8,722 nt of DNA from Flavobacteriaceae bacterium (GCA_013214425.1 JABSPN010000111.1:1-8722), one strand, 5' to 3'. Shown: positions 1-7,203, numbered from the stretch's first letter. Numbers and translations are program-made. The notes: generated by a model from the letters alone, not told the origin.

Positions 1-2
1 GT

Positions 3-1508
3 AGCGTAATACACTATAAATATATTATAAGATCTCCATTTCGATTTAATTTTCAAAACTGGAGATTTCAAGAAGCTATCCCAAAACTATACAGCCAGTT
101 TGATACTAAAATACCCGCTGTATTTCGTTATCGAAAAAAACTAGTAGGGTTCTTGGATTTTGATTCTCAGAACGGTAAAGTTCAATTTGATTGTATAAGC
201 CTTTCTCAAATTAGAGCAGATTGTGAAATTGACACCTATGTCATGAAAAATATACCTGCATTTATTGAAGAAGACTTTATGTTATCCGCAGAAAATTATA
301 TTTCCCAGATTGAATATGAAATGGTAAGCACCCAATGGCTTGAAGGAACTACCTATTATACTAAAGAATGGAAAGATGTAGACAAAGACATTAAATCTAA
401 CCAAAGTCTGGGATTGGAGTCTAGAAAAACATCTTATTTCAAAAATATATTACCGCAAGAAATCTTATCATTAGATAGTGATTTAAAAAAAGCTAAAAGT
501 ATTTATTATCATCTTCAGCGAAAGTTAAAATGGAACAGAAGACTACAAATTTTTAAAGATTATAATGTCAAAAAAGCTTTCGAGAGCAAAACAGGTTCTC
601 TAGCTGAGTTAAACACAATCCTTTTAAATACGTTAAAAGCTCAAGGTTTTAATGTTGAAATGATGCTATTATCTACCAGAAAAAACGGTTTAGCAACTAA
701 GCTGTATCCTTCACTTTCTGAGTTTAACTACATGATCGTTAAATTGAATATTAATGATCAATCATATTTTTTAGACCTCACAGATAAGTTTAAAAAATTT
801 GGTGAGCTTCCTTTCAAATGCTATAATCAATACGGAAGAGTATTTGATTTTAAAAATAGTAGTTATTGGCAGGATCTTATTCCAAAAAATAGACTAGCCT
901 ACAAAAAAGACATTTATTATGATTTAAAAGAGGATGTCATTCAGGGAAAAGCACGATTTAAGAGTGATGGTTATATCAACCAATCAAAACGCTTAAAATA
1001 CTTTAGGGATAAAGAGGCCTATTTAAAATCTTTTGAAAAAAATGAAACTTTAGAATTGCTTAACTACGAAGGGAAAAATTTTCTAGATTTAGAAAAACCC
1101 TTTATAGAAACAATTAGCTTCGAAGTAGAACCAGAAGAGATAGGTGAGGATATTTATTTCAATCCATTTTTATTCAATGAGTTTGAAAAAAATCCTTTTC
1201 AATTAAAAGAACGAAATTATCCTGTAGATTTTGGAAAACTTCAGGAATATAAGACGCAAATTACTTTTGAAATTCCAGAAGATTATGACCTTGAGTTTAC
1301 TCCTGAAAAAAAGCTGATAAAAACTTATGACAATTCTGTAGTAGTTGAAATTAATATGTCTAAAAAAGAAAATAAAATTGTGTTAACACGATATATATAT
1401 ATCAATAAAATTACATTAGAGGCCAATCAATATCAAAATCTAAAAAGAGTTTTTCAAGCTATATTGGATGTTCAGAACAATACGATCCTTGTATTAAAAA
1501 AGAAATAA
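3..1508 (+). CDS. DUF3857-like protein with degenerate transglutaminase-like domain, 5'-truncated
   Basis: This is the 3' part of a gene that begins before the window. The frame is open back to base 3, and the upstream 50 codons read as good family sequence (NWRFQEAIPKLYSQFDTKIP, then VFRYRKKLVG), so the TTG at 153 is not the start. Counting from the codon at 153, residues 1-60 are the end of a beta-rich DUF3857-type region. Residues about 105-230 form a transglutaminase-like core (GSLAELN at 148, LLSTRKNGL at 172, FNYMIV at 191, YFLDLTD at 205), and residues about 250-451 are a C-terminal beta-rich region. In active relatives the core reads GDCKD and FNH; here Cys and His are replaced by Leu and Tyr, while the Asp (LDLTD) remains. 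Catalysis is therefore unlikely. Family members are usually exported or surface-associated, but the signal peptide lies outside the window. The function is unknown. It probably shares a transcript with the channel gene 17 bases downstream. Confidence 0.85.
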   Translation, partial: SVIHYKYIIRSPFRFNFQNWRFQEAIPKLYSQFDTKIPAVFRYRKKLVGFLDFDSQNGKVQFDCISLSQIRADCEIDTYVMKNIPAFIEEDFMLSAENYISQIEYEMVSTQWLEGTTYYTKEWKDVDKDIKSNQSLGLESRKTSYFKNILPQEILSLDSDLKKAKSIYYHLQRKLKWNRRLQIFKDYNVKKAFESKTGSLAELNTILLNTLKAQGFNVEMMLLSTRKNGLATKLYPSLSEFNYMIVKLNINDQSYFLDLTDKFKKFGELPFKCYNQYGRVFDFKNSSYWQDLIPKNRLAYKKDIYYDLKEDVIQGKARFKSDGYINQSKRLKYFRDKEAYLKSFEKNETLELLNYEGKNFLDLEKPFIETISFEVEPEEIGEDIYFNPFLFNEFEKNPFQLKERNYPVDFGKLQEYKTQITFEIPEDYDLEFTPEKKLIKTYDNSVVVEINMSKKENKIVLTRYIYINKITLEANQYQNLKRVFQAILDVQNNTILVLKKK

Positions 1509-1525
1509 GTAGATTTACAATCTAA

Positions 1526-2356
1526 ATGAGCGCAAAAGCAAAACAAAACTGGAAACGAAAACTTCATGAGGTAATTTATGAAGCCGATACATCTGCAGGT
1601 AAATGGTTTGACATTATTTTATTGTTCTTAATCCTAGCTAGTATAGTAGTTGTTATGCTAGAAAGTGTTAGCTATATTGATAAGGAATATCATGCTGAAT
1701 TAGATATTGCCGAGTGGATCATTACCATTCTCTTTACTTTTGAATACATCGCCAGAATTGTGGTCATCAAAAAGCCTTCTGAGTATATTTTCAGTTTTTA
1801 TGGCTTGGTTGATTTCTTTTCTACCATACCTAAATATTTATCTTTATTCCTAATAGGCACTCATGCTTTAGTAGCCTTAAGAGCTTTACGATTATTGCGT
1901 GTTTTCAGGATATTAAAGTTGGCGCGTTTTATAGGAGAGGGAAATCAATTAGCCAATGCCTTAAAGGCCAGTAAAGCCAAAATATTGGTATTCCTGATGG
2001 CTATATTCATGCTTTGTATCATTTTAGGTACAGTGATGTATATGATTGAAGGAGGTTCAGGGTCTGGTTTTACCAGTATTCCGAGAAGCGTGTATTGGGC
2101 CATTGTAACACTTACTACTGTTGGCTATGGTGATATCGCCCCAGTGACGGCTTTGGGACAATTTATTGCTTCTATTATTATGATCTTAGGTTATGCTGTG
2201 ATTGCTGTTCCAACTGGAATTGTTTCTGCGGAAATGACTAAGAAAAAAGAAAAGAAAGTACACTTAAACACGCGATCTTGTCCGAATTGTGCTGCCGAGT
2301 ATCACAGAGATGATGCTCAATTTTGTTATGAATGCGGAACCCAACTCAATGAATAA
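1526..2356 (+). CDS. Voltage-gated-type potassium channel with C-terminal zinc ribbon
   Basis: This 276-residue inner-membrane cation channel belongs to the Ion_trans family, with one six-helix subunit that should form a tetramer. Predicted helices are S1 at about 27-47, S2 at 62-80 (acidic E73), S3 at 88-110 (D96), S4 at 115-135, S5 at 152-174 and S6 at 210-235. S4 has basic residues every third position (R119, R122, R125, R128, K131, R134), the classic voltage-sensor pattern. The pore loop TLTTVGYGD (195-203) is the K+ selectivity filter. After a lysine-rich linker (KKKEKK, 239-244) comes a small zinc ribbon with four cysteines, C252, C255, C267 and C270. The start is the ATG 17 bases after the preceding stop; no Shine-Dalgarno is visible. 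Its last codons overlap the start of miaA. K+ selectivity is a strong family inference from the filter. What gates the channel, and what the ribbon binds, cannot be told from sequence. Confidence 0.93.
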   Translation: MSAKAKQNWKRKLHEVIYEADTSAGKWFDIILLFLILASIVVVMLESVSYIDKEYHAELDIAEWIITILFTFEYIARIVVIKKPSEYIFSFYGLVDFFSTIPKYLSLFLIGTHALVALRALRLLRVFRILKLARFIGEGNQLANALKASKAKILVFLMAIFMLCIILGTVMYMIEGGSGSGFTSIPRSVYWAIVTLTTVGYGDIAPVTALGQFIASIIMILGYAVIAVPTGIVSAEMTKKKEKKVHLNTRSCPNCAAEYHRDDAQFCYECGTQLNE

Positions 2357-3266
2357 TTACCTTATTACTATTGGCGGACCAACAGCTATTGGCAAAACTT
2401 CATTAAGTATTGCTTTAGCAAAACATTACAATGCAGAAATTATTTCTTGCGATTCTAGGCAATTCTATAAAGAAATGGAAATAGGTACTGCTGTACCTGA
2501 TGAAGATGAATTAACTGCAGCAACACATCACTTTATTCAACATAAATCAATTCATGACTATTACAACGTTCGAGATTTTGAAACTGATGCCATCAAAAAA
2601 CTTAATGAATTATTTAAAAACAATAACATAGCAATTATGGTTGGAGGTTCTGGATTATACGCCAATGCTGTTTTATACGGATTAGACGATATTCCTGAAG
2701 TCGATATGAGCATTAGAGAAGAGCTTAACACCTTATTTGCTGAACAAGGTCTGACACCTCTTCAGGAGAAATTAAAAATATTAGACCCTGTTAGTTATCA
2801 TACCATTGCTATTGATAATCCGCAACGATTAATCAGAGCCGTTGAAGTCTCGATTGGAAGTGGGAAACCCTATTCTTCTTTCTTAAACCAAAAGGATGTC
2901 AAACGAAATTTCATTCCAATCAATATTTCTTTAACTGCAGATAGAGAAATTATTTACGATCGTATCAATAAACGTGTCGATATCATGGTTGAAATCGGAT
3001 TAGTAGATGAAGTTAAATCTTTAGTACCATTTAAAAAGTTAAACGCTCTTAATACGGTTGGTTATAAAGAATTATTTGATCACTTAGCTGGTGAGGTTAG
3101 CTTAGAAGAGGCTATCGAATTAATTAAACGCAACACGCGTCGCTTTGCCAAAAGACAACTTACCTGGTTTAAAAAGGATAAAAGCATTGAATGGTTTGAT
3201 TATCAGACAGACTTAGAAAAAATCATACAACACATCGATGAACAAATAAAAAATGCCTGTGACTAA
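2349..3266 (+). CDS. miaA: tRNA dimethylallyltransferase MiaA
   Basis: The enzyme transfers a dimethylallyl group from DMAPP to N6 of adenosine 37 in tRNAs reading codons that start with U (i6A37), which supports accurate decoding; it is cytosolic. With the start at 2349 the protein has 305 residues, normal for the family. Visible motifs are the P-loop GPTAIGKT (10-17), DSRQ (35-38), GTAVP (46-50), GGSGLY (99-104), DNPQRLIRAVEV (156-167), NTVGYKE (235-241) and NTRRFAKRQLTWFK (262-275). The frame is open further upstream to a GTG at 2289, but those 20 residues merely mirror the channel's zinc-ribbon codons in another frame and lie before the normal beta strand leading into the P-loop, so the ATG at 2349 is preferred. 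This gives an 8-base overlap with the channel gene and suggests coupled translation. The stop codon falls in the loop of the downstream terminator. Confidence 0.96.
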   Translation: MNNYLITIGGPTAIGKTSLSIALAKHYNAEIISCDSRQFYKEMEIGTAVPDEDELTAATHHFIQHKSIHDYYNVRDFETDAIKKLNELFKNNNIAIMVGGSGLYANAVLYGLDDIPEVDMSIREELNTLFAEQGLTPLQEKLKILDPVSYHTIAIDNPQRLIRAVEVSIGSGKPYSSFLNQKDVKRNFIPINISLTADREIIYDRINKRVDIMVEIGLVDEVKSLVPFKKLNALNTVGYKELFDHLAGEVSLEEAIELIKRNTRRFAKRQLTWFKKDKSIEWFDYQTDLEKIIQHIDEQIKNACD

Positions 3267-3283
3267 TTCACAGGCATTTTTTT
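3248..3283. terminator. Bidirectional Rho-independent terminator between miaA and rprY-like gene
   Basis: A perfect 15-bp inverted repeat has arms at 3248-3262 and 3268-3282 and a 5-base loop (ctaat). The GC-bearing core is TGCCTGTGA/TCACAGGCA, flanked by six A on the left and seven T on the right. Because each strand gives a hairpin followed by a U run, it should stop both the plus-strand miaA transcript and the minus-strand regulator transcript. The left arm encodes the last residues of MiaA, and the miaA TAA (3264-3266) lies in the loop. Confidence 0.92.
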
Positions 3284-3302
3284 ATGCTAATTCAGGTAGT
3301 GT

Positions 3303-4010
3303 TTATCCGTTGTTCACTACCAATCTAAATCCTTCTCCGTGAATGTTTAATATTTCAACATTTTCGTCGCTTTTCAGATACTTTCTAAGTTTTGCGATAT
3401 ACACATCCATCGATCTCGAGGTAAAATAGTTATCGTCTCTCCAAATCTTAGTTAGGGCTAACTCTCTTGGCATTAAATCATTTTCATGTAAGGCCAATAA
3501 ACGCAATAATTGATTCTCCTTTGGAGATAATTTTACTGGCTCTTGATCGCCTATACTTAAGAAACGGAGCTTAGAGTTTAAATGGAATTTACCAATGGTA
3601 AACTCAAATTCTTTACTGTCAGCAATCGTGTCTTTTACTTTACGTTGCATGATCGCCTTGATTTTCATCAATAATACTTCAGAATCAAATGGTTTGTTCA
3701 GATAATCATCTGCACCCACTTTATAACCATTTAATACATCTTCTTTCATTGCTTTGGCTGTTAAGAAAATAATTGGCACTTCTTCATTTTTGGCTCTAAT
3801 TTCTTTCGCTAAAGTAAATCCATCTTTATAAGGCATCATGACATCCAAAATACACAGATGATAATCATCTTTTTTGAATTTTTCAAAGCCTTCCATTCCA
3901 TTTTTGGCTAAGGTTACATCGTAATCATTTAAGATTAGATAATCTTTTAAAACGGTTCCGAAATTTGGATCGTCTTCAACTAATAGAATTTTCTTATTTT
4001 CTTTTTCCAT
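3303..4010 (-). CDS. rprY: OmpR/PhoB-family response regulator, RprY-like
   Basis: This 235-residue DNA-binding response regulator is the partner of the kinase encoded just before it. The receiver domain (about 6-122) has the acidic pair E12/D13, the phosphoacceptor D56 in LDVMMP, T84 in FLTAKA and K106 in NKPFD. The C-terminal winged helix (about 135-233) has the OmpR-type signatures LSPKENQLLRLL, SRSMDVYIAKLRKYL and NIHGEGFRL. The sequence resembles RprY of Bacteroides and Porphyromonas (compare LDVMMPYKDGFTLAKEIR and FLTAKAMKED); the name is by resemblance, and the target genes are unknown. Only three bases separate its ATG from the kinase stop, so both are made from one message. It ends near the shared bidirectional terminator. 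A weak 7-bp hairpin (GGTAGTG/CACTACC, 3295-3321) surrounds its stop codon and may be chance. Confidence 0.93.
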   Translation of the reverse strand: MEKENKKILLVEDDPNFGTVLKDYLILNDYDVTLAKNGMEGFEKFKKDDYHLCILDVMMPYKDGFTLAKEIRAKNEEVPIIFLTAKAMKEDVLNGYKVGADDYLNKPFDSEVLLMKIKAIMQRKVKDTIADSKEFEFTIGKFHLNSKLRFLSIGDQEPVKLSPKENQLLRLLALHENDLMPRELALTKIWRDDNYFTSRSMDVYIAKLRKYLKSDENVEILNIHGEGFRLVVNNG

Positions 4011-4013
4011 AAA

Positions 4014-5600
4014 CTAAGATATTAGTGGTATTTTAATTATGAAGGTACTACCCTTTCCTTTTTCACTTTCTACGGAGATGATTCCATTATGATCATCTAC
4101 TATTCGCTTTACGTAGGCCAAACCTAAACCGTGACCTTTTACGTTATGTATATTTCCTGTGTGTTCTCTGTAGAACTTTTCAAATATTTTCTTCTGAACA
4201 GATTTAGACATCCCACTTCCCTGATCATGAATCTTTAAAATGATGTAGTCCTTTACATTCTCAGTATAGACATCAATTTTTGGTGATTCCGGAGAATACT
4301 TAATGGCATTATCTAATATATTAACCAGTACGTTTACAAAATGCGTGTCGTTGGCTAAGATTGAAGATTTTTTTGCATCCAAATTTACATTAATATAACC
4401 TTGTCTGTCTTCTACGATTAATTCGACATGAGTAATGGCATCTTCAAGAAGATCGTGAAGTTTTACACGTTCTTTCTTAATGTCAACTTGATTTTTCTCT
4501 AGTTTCGATATTCTCAAAACATTCTCAACCTGAGCATGCATTCGCTTATTCTCGTCTCTAATCATTTTAAGGTATCGTAATACCTTATCTTCATCTGCAA
4601 TTGTTTTTGGGTTTCTGATCGCATCTAATGCCAGATTAATCGTCGCTATTGGAGTTTTAAACTCATGCGTCATATTATTAATGAAATCTGTTTTTATTTC
4701 GGAAATCTTACGCTGTTTGATTAACTGTGAAATGGCACTCCAATAGGCTATGATAATAACCAAGGTAAAAATAATCGATAGAATACTCATTTCTTTCACG
4801 CTAGATAACATGATCTTCTTGTATTCCGGAAAATTAACTCGTAACTGATAGTCACCTCTCCCGTTTTTATCCATAAAGATAGGTACTTCATAGGCGCCTA
4901 AACCTCCTCCCTCTTCTTCATCAAAATCGTCACTTCTTACTTTAGTGGCTAAATTATTACTGTAAATCGCATATTCAAAATCAACATTAATTCCTCTCTC
5001 ATGTAATTCTCTATCTAAAATTGAATTAATGGTACGATTGGTAATTCTCAAATGAATAGGAGCCTTTTTCGAAATCTCAAAATAAATATCTTCCAATTGA
5101 GCTTTATCGTATTCTGAAATTCTATTCACCCATTCTAATCGTTTCTTAAAAGGCATGGCTGCATCATCAGGAGCGTATTCATCGTCATAAAAAACTGTAA
5201 AGCTTCCGCCTATATATTTTTTAACACTGATACTATCACCAAAAACATTGTCAAAGAACTCATTTGAGATATTGTAGCTTTCTTCAATTACTCCGCTTCT
5301 GTAATAGAAGGTTTCGTTGGTTCTGTCGTCGTTCTGTCTTAGCAGCATGTCATTTAAGACTCTCTCATCAGGAACGCCTATACTGTCAATCAGTTTCTGA
5401 ACGTCATAGAAGAAATCTTCTTTTTCTCTTTTTTGGATTTTCTGAGAAACAGAACTTAAGATTTGTTTTACATTTAATGTAAACTGTTCGTCCTTATTCT
5501 GGATTGCATCTTTAATCCAAAAACCCTGAACAAAAATTATACCTATTAGAGATAAACTCATAAGGATTACCAATAAAATGAACAACTTTTTATTCATCAT
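4014..5600 (-). CDS. rprX: Membrane sensor histidine kinase, RprX-like
   Basis: This 528-residue inner-membrane kinase should phosphorylate the adjacent response regulator. Transmembrane segment 1 is at about 5-27 and segment 2 at about 271-291, enclosing a periplasmic sensor region of some 240 residues in which I recognise no known domain; it includes an acidic, glycine-rich stretch (DDFDEEEGGGLG, 224-235). No clear HAMP domain separates segment 2 from the kinase core. The dimerisation/phosphoacceptor domain has H312 in MTHEFKTP. The ATP-binding domain shows the N box with N431 (NILDNAIKYSP), the G1 motif DQGSGM (459-464), the F box (FEKFYRE) and the G2 motif GHGLGL (489-494). All catalytic residues appear intact. 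The start is one of two adjacent ATGs (5600 or 5597). The gene is upstream of its regulator, with a 3-base gap. The signal sensed cannot be inferred. Confidence 0.93.
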   Translation of the reverse strand: MMNKKLFILLVILMSLSLIGIIFVQGFWIKDAIQNKDEQFTLNVKQILSSVSQKIQKREKEDFFYDVQKLIDSIGVPDERVLNDMLLRQNDDRTNETFYYRSGVIEESYNISNEFFDNVFGDSISVKKYIGGSFTVFYDDEYAPDDAAMPFKKRLEWVNRISEYDKAQLEDIYFEISKKAPIHLRITNRTINSILDRELHERGINVDFEYAIYSNNLATKVRSDDFDEEEGGGLGAYEVPIFMDKNGRGDYQLRVNFPEYKKIMLSSVKEMSILSIIFTLVIIIAYWSAISQLIKQRKISEIKTDFINNMTHEFKTPIATINLALDAIRNPKTIADEDKVLRYLKMIRDENKRMHAQVENVLRISKLEKNQVDIKKERVKLHDLLEDAITHVELIVEDRQGYINVNLDAKKSSILANDTHFVNVLVNILDNAIKYSPESPKIDVYTENVKDYIILKIHDQGSGMSKSVQKKIFEKFYREHTGNIHNVKGHGLGLAYVKRIVDDHNGIISVESEKGKGSTFIIKIPLIS

Positions 5601-5635
5601 TCAAAAATATATTTTAAACGATAGTATGTGAAATT

Positions 5636-5665
5636 TTTAACCTAACCTTAACAGAAACGTTAAAA
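5636..5665. promoter_or_regulatory. Candidate response-regulator operator: TTAAC direct repeats
   Basis: Upstream of the kinase gene, TTAACC (5637-5642) and TTAACA (5648-5653) recur with an 11-base period, followed by TTAAAA at 5660, one base out of register. Tandem half sites about 11 bases apart are typical of OmpR/PhoB-family regulators. The site lies about 36-65 bases before the rprX-like start, so autoregulation is plausible. This is inference from spacing only. The region is AT-rich and no clear promoter was found beside it. Confidence 0.35.
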
Positions 5666-5688
5666 GAATAATTATTCTTTCAACGTTT
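5655..5688 (-). repeat. 34-nt inverted repeat forming a hairpin over the coaE stop codon
   Basis: The segment is palindromic about its centre (5671/5672). The inner 18 bases (5663-5680) are a perfect palindrome. The outer arms AAACGTT (5655-5661) and AACGTTT (5682-5688) also pair. The single mismatch (A5662 with C5681) becomes a G-U wobble in minus-strand RNA, so the transcript can pair throughout. One arm encodes the last codons of coaE and its TAA lies near the apex. No long U run follows, so it may be a weak terminator, an attenuator, an RNA-stabilising or processing element, or a DNA-binding palindrome. Confidence 0.7.
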
Positions 5689-6262
5689 TCTTAATTTCTT
5701 TAAGTATATTATCTATCTGAGTCGGTATTTTTGATAAATCATCATTAAAAATTGCAAAATCTGAAAGTTTTAATCGTATTTCATCACTAAATTGATTGTC
5801 AATTTTTTTCAAAACCTGCTCTCTGGATAACTGATCTCTTTGCATAATGCGTTTAATCCTGTCTTCTAAAGGAGCCACTACTGTGATGACAAAATCACAG
5901 GATTTATGACCGTCAATTTCAAATAAAATCGCTGTTTCTTTTATGACGAAACTTGCATTTTGGGTTGTAATCCAGTACTCGAAATCTTTAGTAACTGCTG
6001 GATGCACTATCCCATTAATCTGCTCTAATAAAGATTTGTCATTAAATATCTTTGAAGCAATATAGGTTCTGTTCAAGTCACCATCGACATAACTGTCTTC
6101 GCCTAGTAATGCGATGATCTTGGTTTTAACTTCAGTGTGCGCTCTCATCAAACGTTTGGCTTCAATATCCGATATGTATACTGGCACTCCAAGTTTTTCA
6201 AAATACTTTGCCACTGTGGTCTTACCTCTACCTATTCCTCCTGTTAATCCTACTACATTCAT
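5672..6262 (-). CDS. coaE: Dephospho-CoA kinase CoaE
   Basis: CoaE phosphorylates the 3' hydroxyl of dephospho-CoA with ATP, the last step of coenzyme A synthesis, in the cytosol. The 196-residue length is normal. Motifs are the P-loop GGIGRGKT (8-15), ISDIEAKRL with the likely catalytic-base aspartate D32, the HP of IVHPAV (87-88), ETAILFE (109-115), and the lid/base-binding stretch RIKRIMQRDQLSREQVLKKI (135-154). The P-loop carries Arg where the common form is GGIGSGKS; this should not disturb ATP binding, since the Gly, Lys and Thr are kept. The ATG overlaps the stop of the YbbR-like gene by four bases (ATGA), pointing to coupled translation. Its 3' end forms one arm of a 34-base hairpin before the two-component genes. 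Confidence 0.95.
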   Translation of the reverse strand: MNVVGLTGGIGRGKTTVAKYFEKLGVPVYISDIEAKRLMRAHTEVKTKIIALLGEDSYVDGDLNRTYIASKIFNDKSLLEQINGIVHPAVTKDFEYWITTQNASFVIKETAILFEIDGHKSCDFVITVVAPLEDRIKRIMQRDQLSREQVLKKIDNQFSDEIRLKLSDFAIFNDDLSKIPTQIDNILKEIKKTLKE

Positions 6263-7203
6263 TCTACTACCACGTATTCAACATTATTATTTTTTACTTT
6301 GATATCTTTTAACTGATTCGGGAATTCAGTAAGTTTTATTTTCATTGTACTCAACTCTTTTTCAGCAAAGTCGCATACTAAATGAAAGTCATTTACTTCT
6401 AACTTATTATAAAAACTAATCGGACTCCTAAAACTTACCTTAACTTCTTTAGGAAAAATATTCACCTTAAGCTCCTCAGGAGTATTAATCACTCGAATCG
6501 GAATACTCAACTCATTATACACATATTCCTCTATTAGTGCTGAGACTTCAATTTCTTTTTGAGAGAGCTTGATTTTCTCTTCCGAATTTAAACCCAGTGA
6601 AACAGAAATATTGTCTTCGAGGTCTTCCATTATCAAACTTTCGGTTTCGATATAGGAAATTGAGTCCAATACTTTTGAAGGTCCATACACTTCAACACTG
6701 TCTGGTTTTATTGTAATACGATCTCTTATTTCATATCCATTCTTAAAAGAAAGTGTTTGCATTAGTTTAATTGCTACCTTCTTTTTAGCATTTTCACCAA
6801 TATCAATTAAAATAGGATCTGTGCTTATTAAATTAATATCTCTTAGCCCATCAAATGACTCTTTAATTTTACCCAAATTAGATTCTGGAAGCCAAAAGTA
6901 TTGCCCTTTGTCAACTTTTAAATCATTAATAATATCAACCTTAATTGTTTTATTAATTACATTTAAACCCAGTAACCTAAAGCCAGAGGCACTAATCTGC
7001 AAAGGAACCTTTAAGGCTTGATTGTTTACTTGCTTCTCATTGGGGATATTGTAAAATTCTAACGCTACTTCCTGTTCAACGGTATACGTATCACTAAGCT
7101 TTGTAAAAAACCAGAGTAGCAAAGAGATAAAAAAGAATAAGGAGAACGTTCTAAACTTTTTAGTACTTAAGGATTTTAATATGTCATTAAAAACTCTTTT
7201 CAT
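6259..7203 (-). CDS. YbbR-like membrane-anchored protein
   Basis: This 314-residue protein has a short cytosolic N terminus (about 1-17, basic: KRVFNDILKSLSTKKFR) and one transmembrane segment at about 18-35 (TFSLFFFISLLLWFFTKLSD). The rest is a long extracytoplasmic beta-rich part. The segment just after the membrane (VEQEVALEFYNIPNEKQV) and repeated strands such as IRVINTPEELKVNIFPKEV fit tandem YbbR domains. In Firmicutes YbbR (CdaR) regulates the cyclic-di-AMP synthase CdaA encoded next to it; no such gene is in this window, so that role should not be assumed here. Its ATG directly abuts the stop of the glycosyltransferase gene (TAAATG) and its TGA overlaps the coaE ATG. The tight packing suggests one operon. 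Confidence 0.8.
   Translation of the reverse strand: MKRVFNDILKSLSTKKFRTFSLFFFISLLLWFFTKLSDTYTVEQEVALEFYNIPNEKQVNNQALKVPLQISASGFRLLGLNVINKTIKVDIINDLKVDKGQYFWLPESNLGKIKESFDGLRDINLISTDPILIDIGENAKKKVAIKLMQTLSFKNGYEIRDRITIKPDSVEVYGPSKVLDSISYIETESLIMEDLEDNISVSLGLNSEEKIKLSQKEIEVSALIEEYVYNELSIPIRVINTPEELKVNIFPKEVKVSFRSPISFYNKLEVNDFHLVCDFAEKELSTMKIKLTEFPNQLKDIKVKNNNVEYVVVE

Noticed and set aside
1391..1403. Short TA dinucleotide run
   Set aside because: It lies inside the first coding region (encoding RYIYINK) and is too short to suggest a slippery or phase-variable tract.
1509..1525. Possible regulatory gap between the first gene and the channel gene
   Set aside because: Seventeen AT-rich bases with no promoter, hairpin or Shine-Dalgarno; an ordinary operon spacer.
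3295..3321. 7-bp hairpin GGTAGTG/CACTACC around the regulator stop codon
   Set aside because: With a 13-base loop, a 7-bp repeat is expected several times by chance in a window this size. It echoes the stop-in-loop layout at miaA and coaE but cannot be claimed alone.
5264..5482. Plus-strand open frame of 72 codons
   Set aside because: It lies wholly antisense to the periplasmic part of the well-supported kinase gene; its arginine/leucine/cysteine-rich translation resembles no protein.
5602..5633. Possible promoter for the kinase gene: TTTC-N20-TATTTTTG on the minus strand
   Set aside because: The -7-like box ends one base before the ATG, so transcription would start inside the start codon, and the -33 box is imperfect; such boxes are easy to find in AT-rich DNA.
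6114..7021. Plus-strand open frames at 6114-6302 and 6821-7021
   Set aside because: Both are antisense to coaE or the YbbR-like gene, low in complexity, and lack a promoter or recognisable domain.
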